Shown piece after piece: positions 52,597-61,322 of a stretch of DNA of 64,000 bases. The stretch is from assembly GCF_000333035.1 (NCBI RefSeq), contig NZ_BANU01000002.1:1-64000 (forward strand), given 5' to 3'. Under the pieces are notes generated by a model. That model saw only the letters and a list, made by a program, of their open reading frames with translations. It was not told the origin of the DNA and made no database searches. How positions within the stretch are numbered: the stretch's first letter is position 1; every line of letters starts with the position of its first letter. The stretch comes from Gordonia sihwensis NBRC 108236. Lineage in GTDB: Bacteria; Actinomycetota; Actinomycetes; Mycobacteriales; Mycobacteriaceae. A program made the translations under genes and the position numbers.

Positions 52597-55130
52597 CCAC
52601 ATCGACGACCACCGAGCGCGATCCGGGGCTCACCGACGAGCAGGTGGCCGCACGCGTCGCGGCGGGGCAGGTCAACGTCACCTCCGACAAGTCGGGCCGC
52701 TCGGTCGCCGACATCGTCCGGGCCAACGTGTTCACCAGGATCAACGCAATCCTCGGGGTGCTGTTCCTGATCGTCGCCGCCACCGGCTCGTTCATCAACG
52801 GACTGTTCGGGCTGCTGATCGTCGCCAACAGCGGCATCGGCATCATTCAGGAGGTCCGCGCCAAGCGCACCCTCGACCGGCTGGCGATCGTCGGACAGAC
52901 CAGACCGGTGGTCCGGCGCAACGGAATCGCCGCCGAGATCCCCTCCGATCAGGTGGTGCTGGGCGACGTCATCGAACTCGGTCCCGGCGATCAGGTGATC
53001 GTCGACGGCGAGACCATCGAGTCGGAGTCGCTCGACATGGACGAGTCGCTGCTCACCGGCGAGGCGGACGCCGTCGATAAGTCTCTCGGCGACGAGATCA
53101 TGTCCGGCAGCTTCGTGGTGGCCGGCTCGGGTGCGTATCGCGCCACCAAGGTCGGCGCTGATTCGTACGCCAACAAGCTCGCCGCGGAGGCCTCGAAGTT
53201 CTCGCTCGTGTCGTCGGAGCTGCGTTCGGGAATCGATCAGATCCTCCGGGTGATCACCTGGCTGCTGATCCCGGCGGGCATCCTGACGATCATCAACCAG
53301 CTGTTCATCAGCCAGAACGGGCTGCGCACCGCACTGCTGGGCATGGTCGCCGCGCTGGTTCCGATGGTGCCCGAAGGCCTCGTGCTGATGACGTCGATCG
53401 CCTTCGCGGTCGGTGTGGTCCGCCTGGGGCAGCGGCAGTGCCTGGTGAACGAACTCCCGGCCATCGAAGGTCTGGCGCGCGTCGATGTGGTGTGCACCGA
53501 CAAGACCGGCACGCTGACCGAGAACGGCATGCGGCTGTCGGAGGTGCGGATCGTGGCACCCGGCTCGGGTCCGGGCGCGGTGAAGCAGGGGGATGTGGAA
53601 GCGGCCCTCGCGGCGATCGCCGCGCACGATCCGCGGCCCAACGCCAGCATCGCGGCGATCCAGGAGGCGTTCCCGGACGCTCCCGAGTGGTCGACCTCCG
53701 CGGTGCTGCCGTTCAGTTCGGCCAACAAGTTCTCGGGCATGTCGTTCATCGACGCGTCCGGCGTCTCGGTGGGGAACTGGCTGATCGGCGCACCCGACGT
53801 ATTGCTCGACCCCGACAGCGACACGGCCCGGCTGGCGTCCGACCTCGGATCGACCGGATTGCGGGTGCTGCTGGTCGCGACCACCGATGTTCCGGTCGAT
53901 ACCGAGCCGACGGCCGACACGGCGGTGCCCGGAACGCTCGTGCCCACCGCCCTGGTGGTGTTGGAGCAGCGTGTGCGACCCGACGCCCGCGACACCATCG
54001 AGTACTTCGAGTCGCAGAATGTCGCGGTCAAGATCATCTCCGGCGACAACGCCCGATCGGTGGGCGCCGTCGGGGAGTCGCTGGGACTCGGCTCGCCCGA
54101 GACCGCCGTCGACGCTCGCGAGTTGCCGACCGACGACGCCGAACTGGCCGGTGTGATCGCCGACCACGATGCCTTCGGCCGGGTGCGCCCGGACCAGAAA
54201 CGCGCGATGGTCAAGGCCCTGCAGTCCAAGGACCACACCGTCGCGATGACCGGCGACGGCGTCAACGACGTGCTCGCGCTCAAGGACTCCGACATCGGCG
54301 TCGCGATGGGTTCGGGTTCGTCGGCCGCGCGTTCGGTGGCGCAGATCGTCCTGCTGGACAACAAGTTCGCGACGCTGCCCTACGTGGTCGGCGAGGGCCG
54401 CCGAGTGATCGGCAACATCGAGCGTGTGTCGAACCTGTTCCTCACCAAGACGGTGTACGCGGTGCTGCTGGCGCTGCTCATCGGCGGCGCGGGGCTGCTC
54501 GCCAAGGTGATGGGCTGGGCGTCGATCAGCTACCCGTTCCAGCCGATCCATGTCACCATCTCGGCCTGGTTCACCATCGGGGTGCCTGCCTTCATCCTCT
54601 CGCTGGCGCCGAACAACGAGCGCGCTCAGCCGGGCTTCGTCCGCCGGGTGCTGACGCAGGCGGTGCCGAACGGCATCATCGTGGGCCTGTCCACGTTCGT
54701 CTGCTTCTTGCTGGTGAACCGCGACTACTCCGCGGCCCTGGGCGGGTACGTCGCGAATGCGGCGACCCGGCCCTCCGACGGGATCGCCGCCGTCGCCAAC
54801 GCCACGCAGACCGTCGGCGCGGTCCAGACACAGGCGGCCACGGCCGCGCTCGCGACCATGATCGCGGTCGCGGTGTACGTGCTCGTGGTGGTCGCGCGTC
54901 CCTACAACTGGTGGAAGATCCTGCTGCTCGCGGTCTCGGTCGGGATGTACGTGCTGATCTTCATGCTTCCGCTGAGCCAGCGGTGGTTCCACCTCGACTC
55001 GTCGAACGGTCCGATGATGGCGGTCGCGGGAGTGTGTGCGGTCGTGGGCATCGTCGCGGTGGAGGTCTCCACACGCGTGCTCGACGGCGTGCTGAATCGG
55101 CGGTCGCGCACCGCTGAACCGCTGGTGTGA
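52593..55130 (+). CDS. ctpE: P-type ATPase, CtpE-like (calcium)
   Basis: An 845-aa P-type ATPase matching M. tuberculosis CtpE (Rv0908), a calcium importer. Seen: actuator motif SLLTGEAD, a transmembrane [10 protein letters not shown] (about 260-270), the phosphorylation site [26 protein letters not shown], and [22 protein letters not shown]. Ten membrane helices, four after the catalytic loop plus six at the C-terminus. The first residues ([15 protein letters not shown]) form the usual N-terminal segment. ATG 52593 overlaps the MBL gene stop (ATGA), so the two are coupled. Confidence 0.93.
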   Translation: MTTSTTTERDPGLTDEQVAARVAAGQVNVTSDKSGRSVADIVRANVFTRINAILGVLFLIVAATGSFINGLFGLLIVANSGIGIIQEVRAKRTLDRLAIVGQTRPVVRRNGIAAEIPSDQVVLGDVIELGPGDQVIVDGETIESESLDMDESLLTGEADAVDKSLGDEIMSGSFVVAGSGAYRATKVGADSYANKLAAEASKFSLVSSELRSGIDQILRVITWLLIPAGILTIINQLFISQNGLRTALLGMVAALVPMVPEGLVLMTSIAFAVGVVRLGQRQCLVNELPAIEGLARVDVVCTDKTGTLTENGMRLSEVRIVAPGSGPGAVKQGDVEAALAAIAAHDPRPNASIAAIQEAFPDAPEWSTSAVLPFSSANKFSGMSFIDASGVSVGNWLIGAPDVLLDPDSDTARLASDLGSTGLRVLLVATTDVPVDTEPTADTAVPGTLVPTALVVLEQRVRPDARDTIEYFESQNVAVKIISGDNARSVGAVGESLGLGSPETAVDARELPTDDAELAGVIADHDAFGRVRPDQKRAMVKALQSKDHTVAMTGDGVNDVLALKDSDIGVAMGSGSSAARSVAQIVLLDNKFATLPYVVGEGRRVIGNIERVSNLFLTKTVYAVLLALLIGGAGLLAKVMGWASISYPFQPIHVTISAWFTIGVPAFILSLAPNNERAQPGFVRRVLTQAVPNGIIVGLSTFVCFLLVNRDYSAALGGYVANAATRPSDGIAAVANATQTVGAVQTQAATAALATMIAVAVYVLVVVARPYNWWKILLLAVSVGMYVLIFMLPLSQRWFHLDSSNGPMMAVAGVCAVVGIVAVEVSTRVLDGVLNRRSRTAEPLV

Positions 55131-55181
55131 CTGGACCGCCGGTGTGACGCGCGCCCGCCTGAGTCGACGTACCATCGGCAC

Positions 55182-55442
55182 ATGGATCTCAAAGGACTCG
55201 TGGACAAGGCCAAGGACGCGCTGAAGTCGAACCCCGATCTCATCGAGAAGGGCGGCGACCTAATCGACAAGGCCACCGGCAACAAGTACGCCTCGCAGGT
55301 CGACAAGGCTCAGGACGCCGCGCGCAAGGCGGTCGGTGCCGAGCAGTCGAAGCCCGAGGACCGCAGAGCCGAGCACGCCCCGGCCGAGCAGCCCCAGGCC
55401 GAACAGGCCGAACCGCCGAAGGGCGAAGGCCCGGCCCAGTAG
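55182..55442 (+). CDS. Rv0909-like antitoxin (MT0933 family)
   Basis: An 86-aa protein: MDLKGLVDKAKDALKSNPD, VDKAQDAARKAVG and a short acidic tail (AEQPQAEQAEPPKGEG). The N-terminal lysine-rich helices match the MT0933-like antitoxin family whose M. tuberculosis member Rv0909 neutralises Rv0910. ATG 55182 has TACCAT 6 nt upstream (leaderless). It follows the CtpE gene as in M. tuberculosis. In this window its partner gene lies 650 bp away, beyond a DNA glycosylase gene. Confidence 0.83.
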   Translation: MDLKGLVDKAKDALKSNPDLIEKGGDLIDKATGNKYASQVDKAQDAARKAVGAEQSKPEDRRAEHAPAEQPQAEQAEPPKGEGPAQ

Positions 55443-55460
55443 GCAACTCCCGGGGGTCGG

Positions 55461-56093
55461 TCAGGCCCGTGGATGCCGCCGGTACGCCGACACCGACGGC
55501 TCGCCGTCGATCCAGAACCGCCACGGTCGGTCGGCGGCGAGCCGGACGCCCACGCGCGGCCCGGCGATCACGTGCCCGCCGGCGGTCGGATCCGACGCCG
55601 GGTCGGCGGGCAGCAGGTGCACGCCGACCGGATCGAGCAGATCGGTGTCGAGGTCGGCTTTGGTGATTCCGAGCGCGCGGGTGAGATTGCCCGGGCCGCG
55701 TGCGAGGAGATGCTCGGCGACGCCTCCGCGGCGGTCGCGGGCCGCCTGCACTCCGTCGATCACCGCGCCGGCTCGGATCAGCACCGCCGAGCCCTGCCCC
55801 TCCGGACTGGTGACCACGTTCGCGCAGTGGTGGGTGTGGATCTGATACACGTACAGGCGGTTCGGCGGACCGTACATGATCTCCGACCGCGGCGTCCGGG
55901 TGAACGCGTGCGAAGCGGGGTCGTCGGGCCCGTTGTAGGCCTCCACTTCGGTGATTCGCACCGACACGCCGTGCCCCACCAGGACACGGTTCAGGAGCGA
56001 CCGCGCCGCCGCGAGGATCGTCGGCTCGGGTGCCGTCCCGGCGTGGGCCGGATCTACCTGTGACGCGCGGTGGCGGTTAGTCTCTGTACTCAT
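55461..56093 (-). CDS. mpg: DNA-3-methyladenine glycosylase (Mpg/AAG)
   Basis: A 210-aa base-excision repair glycosylase of the AAG family that removes alkylated and deaminated purines. Seen: LVGHGVSVRITEVEAYNGPDDPASHA with the catalytic Glu in EVEAY, EIMYGPPNRLYVYQIHTHHCANVV, RGPGNLTRALGI and GPRVGVRLAADRPWRFWIDG. ATG 56093 is chosen; ATG 56114 is also in frame. Its start shares bases with the start of the opposite toxin gene (CATG). It is inserted between the antitoxin and toxin genes of the Rv0909/Rv0910 type, on the opposite strand. Confidence 0.9.
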   Translation of the reverse strand: MSTETNRHRASQVDPAHAGTAPEPTILAAARSLLNRVLVGHGVSVRITEVEAYNGPDDPASHAFTRTPRSEIMYGPPNRLYVYQIHTHHCANVVTSPEGQGSAVLIRAGAVIDGVQAARDRRGGVAEHLLARGPGNLTRALGITKADLDTDLLDPVGVHLLPADPASDPTAGGHVIAGPRVGVRLAADRPWRFWIDGEPSVSAYRRHPRA

Positions 56094-56529
56094 GGCAAAG
56101 ACCAGTGACTCCATTCATGTCGCGCTCTCCCCGGAAGACGCCTTCAAGTGTGCCGCCGATCTCGCCCGGTACGACGACTGGCTGGTCCTCCACGACGGCT
56201 GGCGCAGCCCGCTGCCCGCCCCCGACGACCTCAAGAAGGGCACCGCGGTCTCGTCGGTGGTCTCCGTCAAGGGGGCGCGCGTGCGGTTCGCGTGGGAGAT
56301 CGAGAAGCTCGACCGGCCCGGCGAGGTCGTGCTCAAGGGTAACGGCAAGGGCGGAGTGAAGGCCAAGATCAACCTGCTCGTGAAGCCGGAGGGCGACGGC
56401 TCCCGGGTCACGTTCCTCATCGACCTCGGCGGTCTGCCGCTGATCGGACCGGCGGGCAAGGCCGCGGCGATGGCGGTCAAGGGCGACATCGAGAAGTCGC
56501 TCGTCAAGTTCAACGAATTGTTCGGCTGA
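56092..56529 (+). CDS. Rv0910-like toxin (SRPBCC family)
   Basis: A 145-aa START-like (SRPBCC) fold protein: DSIHVALSPEDAFKCAADLARYDDWLVLHDGW, VSSVVSVKGARVRFAWEIEKLDRPGEVV, and the C-terminal long helix LPLIGPAGKAAAMAVKGDIEKSLVKFNELFG. It matches M. tuberculosis Rv0910, the toxin of the Rv0909/Rv0910 pair. ATG 56092 has TAGTCT about 8 nt upstream (leaderless). The divergent Mpg start at 56093 overlaps it. Its separation from the antitoxin is unusual. Confidence 0.85.
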   Translation: MAKTSDSIHVALSPEDAFKCAADLARYDDWLVLHDGWRSPLPAPDDLKKGTAVSSVVSVKGARVRFAWEIEKLDRPGEVVLKGNGKGGVKAKINLLVKPEGDGSRVTFLIDLGGLPLIGPAGKAAAMAVKGDIEKSLVKFNELFG

Positions 56530-56553
56530 GCCCGGCAGAGCGGAGCCGACCGA

Positions 56554-57306
56554 TCAGTACGCCGACACGGTGATCGTTCCCGTGTAGGTGCACATCGAGG
56601 CGCCGTTCGGGTAGGCGACGGTGAGCGCCGGAGTCCAGGTGCCGGTGTTGAGAACACCGTTCAGCCCAGATCCGCCGCTGGTGAACACGGTCTTCGGCGA
56701 CGCGAGCGTCTGCGGGCCGGTCGCGGTGCCCGCGACGCCGGCGGGCGCCGTCGCACTGTAGGTGACCTGCGATTTAGGAATCACTGCGCCGTTCGGGCAG
56801 GTGAAGTCCGTCGAAGACGCGCTCGCGGACCAGCCCTGTCCCTGCCACGTACTCACCGTGACGGCGGGCAGGATGCCGGTGGCGCTGGTGGCGTACGGCA
56901 CGATGGTCCCGTAGGAGCCCGCCGAGACCGACAGATCCGATGCCGCCGACGGCGCGACGGCGGCGCGTCCGTGTTTCACGTCCTCGGTGGACGGGTTCGA
57001 GGAAGTCGTCGAGGTCGCCGGGGACACCGACGACGGGGGACGGCTGGTGGCGGCCTCGGGGGTGGTCTCGGTGATGGGCTCAGTGGTCTCCGCGGTAGGC
57101 GTGACAGTCGGCTCCGCGGTCGGAACCACGGCCGTCGTGTCCGGAGCCGGCGACTCGGAGAACTGCGCATCCGCGGAATCGGCCGGCGACGTCGTCGACG
57201 TGGTCGATTCAGAGGGTGTGGCCGAGGCGGGGCAGACGCCGACAGCCAACACTCCGGCAGTCGCGAGGGCGACGGTGCCGAGCGCGGCCCTCAGTGCGCT
57301 GTTCAC
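56554..57306 (-). CDS. Exported WxL-like surface protein, Thr/Pro-rich linker
   Basis: A 250-aa secreted protein. A signal peptide (VNSALRAALGTVALATAGVLA to ASA) is followed by a 90-residue Thr/Pro/Ser/Glu-rich linker (TTEPITETTPEAATS), then a beta-rich domain of about 130 residues: SDLSVSAGSYGTIVPYA, SASSTDFTCPNGAVIPKSQVTY, LASPKTVFTSGG, TWTPALTVAYPNG, CTYTGTITVSAY. Two cysteines (TCPNG and MCTY) can form a disulfide. The domain resembles the protein at 58426. GTG 57306 overlaps the DUF916-like gene's stop by 4 nt (GTGA). Role inferred: surface adhesion. Confidence 0.75.
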   Translation of the reverse strand: MNSALRAALGTVALATAGVLAVGVCPASATPSESTTSTTSPADSADAQFSESPAPDTTAVVPTAEPTVTPTAETTEPITETTPEAATSRPPSSVSPATSTTSSNPSTEDVKHGRAAVAPSAASDLSVSAGSYGTIVPYATSATGILPAVTVSTWQGQGWSASASSTDFTCPNGAVIPKSQVTYSATAPAGVAGTATGPQTLASPKTVFTSGGSGLNGVLNTGTWTPALTVAYPNGASMCTYTGTITVSAY

Positions 57307-58352
57307 ACGGACTCTCCCGGCCCGGACGACGATCCCCGGCGTCGTCGGAGCAGCCACGCGGCGATGCCCGCCAGTGCTGCGGCGGCGATGACGACGATCG
57401 TGACGATCAGCGCGGTGTTCGACGATCCTTCGGTCTGATCCGACTGGTCGAAGGTGATCGATGCGGTCGAGTCGTGCGTGTGCACCCCGCTCTCCAACTG
57501 CACCTCGGCCTTCCACGGGCCGTCCGGGAGCTGTGCGCTGTTCGGGACTGCGAACACGACGTCGGCCGACTCACCCGGAGCGATGGTCATGCCCTTCGAC
57601 GAGACCGCCTTGGCGGAGAGCCCTCCGGGTCCCTCACTCAGCTTCAGGGTGCCGGTGACGTCGACGGCGCGCCCTCCGGTATTCGTGACGTGGGCGGTCA
57701 CTTCGGCGCCGTTGTCCGCACCGCGACGTCCCTCGAGCTTCTCGATCGCGAAGTCCGACGGCGGGCCGTTGCCGGGTCCGGTGGAGAGGTACATGCGGAC
57801 GCCGACACGGGATGCGAGGCCGATGCCGGTCTCCTTGTTCTGGTTCGGCACCGTGGACGCCCAAATGACGCCGTACTGCTCCATCTCCGGCGCGTCCTTG
57901 GGTACGGCGATCGTCACCGCGACTCTGGCCTTCTGTCCCGGCGCGAGGTTCAGATTCGGCTTGTCGACGCTCGTCCACGACGTCAGGAGGTTCTTCGTTC
58001 CCGGCTCGCCCGGGACGAAGCTGCCGTCGACGATGCCGGCCGGTCCCGGGTAGACGGCGATCTTCATCGCGGTGTCGGTGCCGTTCGTCACCTGGACATG
58101 GCGTGTGATCGTGGTGCCGGGGTTCAGGTTGTCGATGATGTAGAGCTGCGCCCGAGGATCGTCCTTCGACTTCGCGGGGACGTCGAGCAGTCGGATACCG
58201 ATGGAACCGTCCGGCGTTCCGCGGTCGGCCGGTGCCGTCGACGATCCGGGCGCGGCACCGGCGACGGCGGGACCGGTGAGGAGGACGACACCGGTCAGGA
58301 GGGCCGCTGTCAGCGTCGCGAGAAGTGCACGGAGGGAGGAGGTGGGGCGCAT
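57303..58352 (-). CDS. DUF916/WxLIP-like membrane-anchored protein
   Basis: A 349-aa exported protein with signal peptide (LRALLATLTAALLTGVVLL to AGA), a domain resembling WxLIP peptidoglycan-binding and DUF916 proteins (SIGIRLLDVPAKSKDDPRA, YIIDNLNPGTTITRHVQVTNGTDTAMKIAVYPG, about 50-170), a second immunoglobulin-like domain (about 195-310: VTAHVTNTGGRAVDVTGTLKLSEGPGG), a C-terminal membrane helix LIVTIVVIAAAALAGIAAWLL and a basic RRRRG cytoplasmic end. In Gram-positive WxL loci a DUF916 protein sits next to WxL proteins. It follows the 58962 gene by 73 bp and is coupled to the next gene. Confidence 0.78.
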   Translation of the reverse strand: MRPTSSLRALLATLTAALLTGVVLLTGPAVAGAAPGSSTAPADRGTPDGSIGIRLLDVPAKSKDDPRAQLYIIDNLNPGTTITRHVQVTNGTDTAMKIAVYPGPAGIVDGSFVPGEPGTKNLLTSWTSVDKPNLNLAPGQKARVAVTIAVPKDAPEMEQYGVIWASTVPNQNKETGIGLASRVGVRMYLSTGPGNGPPSDFAIEKLEGRRGADNGAEVTAHVTNTGGRAVDVTGTLKLSEGPGGLSAKAVSSKGMTIAPGESADVVFAVPNSAQLPDGPWKAEVQLESGVHTHDSTASITFDQSDQTEGSSNTALIVTIVVIAAAALAGIAAWLLRRRRGSSSGPGESV

Positions 58353-58425
58353 GCTGGGCTTTCGAGTGCGGTGGCCGGGACACGCGCGGTGCGTGTCCCG
58401 GCCACGAGGTTCTAGCCTGTCGGGG

Positions 58426-58962
58426 TCAGGCGACGGAGACGGTCACGGTGCCGGAATAGCTCCCAATCGGCAGACCGCCGGTGGGGAAGTCGACCGTCAG
58501 AGCCGGACTCCAGGTGATGATCTCGAGCGGCCAGGTGAGGCCGGTCCGGGTGACGACGGTAGCGGGGGATCCGAGGCTCTTCTCTCCCTGCCCGGTGACG
58601 TCGCCGCCGCCGACCTTGCCGATGATCGCGTTCGCCTCGTACTTCACGTCGGAGGCGGGAATCGTGACGCCCTGACCGGTGAAGTCGGTGGAGGATGCCG
58701 TGGTCTCCCAGGAGCGGGGAGAGCCATTGCGATTGTCGGTCACCGAGGCCGTCGGGAGGCCCCCGGTCGCCAGGGTGCCGTTCGCGTTCGGGACGATGGC
58801 GCCGAGCGGCCCCGCGGTGATCGACAGATCGCCGCCCTGGCCGGCCACGACGAAGGTCACCTGGGTGTCGGCCGATGGTGCGGCCTCGGCAGCGCCGGAG
58901 GGGACGAGGATTCCGGCGGCGGCAGCGGCGGCCACCGCCGCGACGAGTGGGAGTTTGCGCAT
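58426..58962 (-). CDS. Small exported WxL-like protein, paralogue of the 57306 gene product
   Basis: A 178-aa secreted protein: signal peptide (LPLVAAVAAAAAAGILV to AEAAP), then a beta-rich domain with GGDLSITAGPLGAIVP, WETTASSTDFTGQGVTIPASDVKYEA, SLGSPATVVTRTG, ITWSPALTVDFPTGG and SYSGTVTVSVA. Every block aligns with the C-terminal domain of the protein at 56554, so the two are paralogues; this one lacks the Thr/Pro linker and the cysteines. It heads the operon with the DUF916-like gene. Start ATG 58962. Function unknown; extracellular. Confidence 0.78.
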   Translation of the reverse strand: MRKLPLVAAVAAAAAAGILVPSGAAEAAPSADTQVTFVVAGQGGDLSITAGPLGAIVPNANGTLATGGLPTASVTDNRNGSPRSWETTASSTDFTGQGVTIPASDVKYEANAIIGKVGGGDVTGQGEKSLGSPATVVTRTGLTWPLEIITWSPALTVDFPTGGLPIGSYSGTVTVSVA

Positions 58963-59265
58963 GTTTCGGGGCTCTCTGGTGATGTGGCCGATCGGGTGGG
59001 AGGAACCTCGGCGACCTGATCGGGTAGACGGCGAGGTGTGCCCGACAGGCGGGCGCGCCGACGGGTGTCAGCGCGCGAAACATAACGCGATGTGCCGACT
59101 ATGAAGCGGGGTCGGGCCGCACTTCGTGTGATCGTCGGACAGTTCCTGTGCCGCAGTGCCGGCCGGTGGCACAAATCAGCGGTTCCGCCGTCGTGTGGAG
59201 AGCCGTCGTGTGGAGCCGTCGTGTGGTGGTGCGTCCTCAGGGGGGCGCGGCCCGGATCGACGGTG
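58963..59265. other. Intergenic region of the surface-protein operon
   Basis: About 300 bp with no gene I can support. It should contain the promoter of the 58962 operon. A short direct repeat GCCGTCGTGTGGA occurs three times at 59187, 59202 and 59215. No terminator was seen for the 59266 gene, which lies upstream on the same strand, so read-through into the operon is possible. Confidence 0.5.
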
Positions 59266-60132
59266 TCAGTCCCCAGCCGGCGCGAAGCCGCCTTTATCTG
59301 CGGTCGGAGCCGTGGCGAACCAGAGGTCGGGTGTCACTGACGCATACTCGGCGTCGGCCGGTCGGTAGTACAGGCCCGATTCGACGATCGCCTTGATCGG
59401 GTACCCGTCGGGTGCTTGCATCGGATCGTTCGGCAGCGGGCGCGACGCCCCGATCGGCAGCGGCACCTCTCCGCCCTGGGAAGGGACTCGCGCGCCCGGC
59501 CGCACGGGCACCTCGGCGGCCTTCGCCGCTGCGGCGGCCGCCTCGGCCCTTGCGATCGCGTCCGCGGCGCTCGTCTCCCGGCCGTCCGCCAAGGCCCGCA
59601 GCCGGTCCGCGCGCTCGTCGGTGACCGGAGGGAATCCCGGGCCGGTCGCCGGGGAATATGTCTTGTAGTTGTAGGAGTTCAGTCCGCGCAGCCACGCCAG
59701 CATCAGGCCGACGAGCGGGATCAGCAGCAGGAGCATCCACCACCAGGCGGAGATGCCGTCGTCTGAGGCTTCGGCCTCACTCGCGGCAGCATTCGTGGAG
59801 AAAAGAACGATGTGGGACCCGTTGGACGGCGTCCGAACTCTGTTCGTCTGCTCGTTCTTCGCGCCTGCATCTTCGAACACGACTTCCTGCGCGCCCGACT
59901 CCGCGGTCCACACGATGACGCCGTTCTCATACAGCTGCCGGTAACCGTCGCCTGATTGGGTCAGATCGCCCTGCTGCTCACCGAGGGAATCCTCCATGGT
60001 GACCGAGAGTTGGTTGATCGCCTGCCGTGCGTCGTCGCGCGTGTCGGCGTGAGCGGGGGTCGGAACCGACAGCGCGGCGGTGACCGCGACGGCCAGTCCG
60101 AGGGTGAGTGCGCGGATTCGCGACGTCATCAC
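59266..60132 (-). CDS. Exported membrane-anchored protein
   Basis: A 288-aa protein. Signal peptide (LTLGLAVAVTAALSVPTPAHA, about 10-30), an extracytoplasmic region of about 95 residues with YENGVIVWTAESGAQEVVF, a sequence reminiscent of LGFP wall-binding repeats, then a membrane helix WWWMLLLLIPLVGLMLAWL (about 125-145) and a cytoplasmic Ala-rich region (AIARAEAAAAAAKAAEVPV) with a C-terminal YPIKAIVESGLYYRPADAEY. GTG 60132 has AGGAGG 8 nt upstream; ATG 60129 is the alternative. It lies 300 bp upstream of the WxL-like operon on the same strand. Function unknown. Confidence 0.75.
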   Translation of the reverse strand: MMTSRIRALTLGLAVAVTAALSVPTPAHADTRDDARQAINQLSVTMEDSLGEQQGDLTQSGDGYRQLYENGVIVWTAESGAQEVVFEDAGAKNEQTNRVRTPSNGSHIVLFSTNAAASEAEASDDGISAWWWMLLLLIPLVGLMLAWLRGLNSYNYKTYSPATGPGFPPVTDERADRLRALADGRETSAADAIARAEAAAAAAKAAEVPVRPGARVPSQGGEVPLPIGASRPLPNDPMQAPDGYPIKAIVESGLYYRPADAEYASVTPDLWFATAPTADKGGFAPAGD

Positions 60133-60207
60133 TGAGAGATCCTCCTGAGCTGAGCAGCACTGCGGGTGCTTCGCTCACGACTCTAGACACAGCACTCTGG
60201 ACACTGC

Positions 60208-60280
60208 GTGCTCCCGGTAGGATTCGAACCTACGACACCCGCTTTAGGAGAGCGGTGCTCTATCCCCTGAGCTACGAGAG
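60208..60280 (-). tRNA. tRNA-Arg (anticodon CCT)
   Basis: Complete 73-nt cloverleaf: acceptor GCTCTCG paired with CGGGAGC (one G.U), D-loop AGGGGATA, anticodon stem CCGCT/AGCGG around loop CTCCTAA (anticodon CCT, reads AGG), T-loop GTTCGAATC. Discriminator A, no encoded CCA. It lies upstream of the SDR gene on the other strand. No integrase or duplicated 3' end was seen. Confidence 0.95.
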
Positions 60281-60492
60281 CGGGGACCGCGGTGAGCGTC
60301 ATCGGTTCGCCGCCGGCCCGGTCGGCGGCCGAGATGGGGACGCGGTCGCCGACGAGGAGAAGTCTACGTCACCGGCTCGGCTGCGACGCCGAGCGCCTCT
60401 GCTCCTCCGCACCCGCGACGCTCACTCCACATCGCCGGTGTCCGGACCGGTCGTTCGCCCCGCGGCCCGCTGTCCCGGCTACCGTAGGTGCC

Positions 60493-61317
60493 ATGACCAA
60501 ATCGATCACCGGGCAGCGGACTGTGCTGGTCACCGGAGCGAGCAGCGGAATCGGGGAGGCCGTGGCGCGACAGTTCGTGGCGCTCGGACACAAGGTGTAC
60601 GGCACCAGTCGCAACCCGGACTCGGTGCGCAACCCGATCCCGGGTGTCACGTACCTGCGCCTCGACAACGAGGACTACGCGTCGGCCACCGAGTGCGCCG
60701 AGGCTGTCGGCGATCTCGACATCCTCATCAACAACGCGGGAGAGAGTGCCGCGGGTGCCTTCGAGGACACGCCGATGGACGCCGTCGAGCACCTGTTCAA
60801 GGTCAACGTCTTCGGGCCGGTCGCGCTGACGAAGGCGGTGCTGCCGCGTATGCGCCATCGTCGTACCGGGACCATCGTGATGGTGGGGTCGATGCTCTCG
60901 AGCTTCCCGGTCGCGTTCCGCACCAACTACGCGGCCACCAAGTCGGCGCTCAAGGGCTACGCGATGGCGCTGCGCCGCGAGGTGGCGCCGTACGGAATCC
61001 GCGTCACCACCGTCGAACCCGGCACCATCGCGACGGGGATCGGCGAGCGGCGCACCATCCACATCAAACCCGACTCGGTGTACCGGGAGGAGTACGAGAC
61101 CCTCGCGGCGGCGACGCGCCGCAATGAGGCGAAGGGGATCTCGGCGGCGTCGATGGCGCAGGAGATCGTCGAAGCCGCGCTCGCGGAGCACCCGCGACCG
61201 CTGTACGCCCGCGGCAATCGGGCGCCGATCGTCTTCGCACTGCGGCGTCTGGTTCCGCGTCAAACGGTGCTCGACCTCACCGCGCGCATCCACGGCTTGA
61301 AGAAGGTGCGGCTCTGA
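60493..61317 (+). CDS. Short-chain dehydrogenase/reductase
   Basis: A 274-aa classical SDR. Seen: TGASSGIG (about 14-21), NNAGES (about 83), VGSMLSS with the catalytic Ser, and YAATKSALKGYAMAL with the Tyr-Lys pair; the C-terminal VTTVEPGTIATGIGE is typical. ATG 60493 has TACCGT (60480-60485) 7 nt upstream (leaderless); the long frame upstream is not coding. It runs on to cobF with a 5-nt gap, so they may share a transcript. Substrate unknown. Confidence 0.88.
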   Translation: MTKSITGQRTVLVTGASSGIGEAVARQFVALGHKVYGTSRNPDSVRNPIPGVTYLRLDNEDYASATECAEAVGDLDILINNAGESAAGAFEDTPMDAVEHLFKVNVFGPVALTKAVLPRMRHRRTGTIVMVGSMLSSFPVAFRTNYAATKSALKGYAMALRREVAPYGIRVTTVEPGTIATGIGERRTIHIKPDSVYREEYETLAAATRRNEAKGISAASMAQEIVEAALAEHPRPLYARGNRAPIVFALRRLVPRQTVLDLTARIHGLKKVRL

Positions 61318-61322
61318 ACGCC

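Noticed and set aside
52314..55181. 955-codon minus-strand frame opposite the CtpE-like gene
   Set aside because: Shadow of a real P-type ATPase gene; composition rich in His, Arg, Asp and Gln with no domain.
56554..58962. Sortase-anchored adhesins
   Set aside because: No LPXTG motif or sortase gene is present; anchoring is by a C-terminal membrane helix in one protein only.
60208..60280. tRNA-Arg as attachment site of an integrated element
   Set aside because: No integrase, no repeated tRNA 3' end and no shift to foreign gene content on either side.
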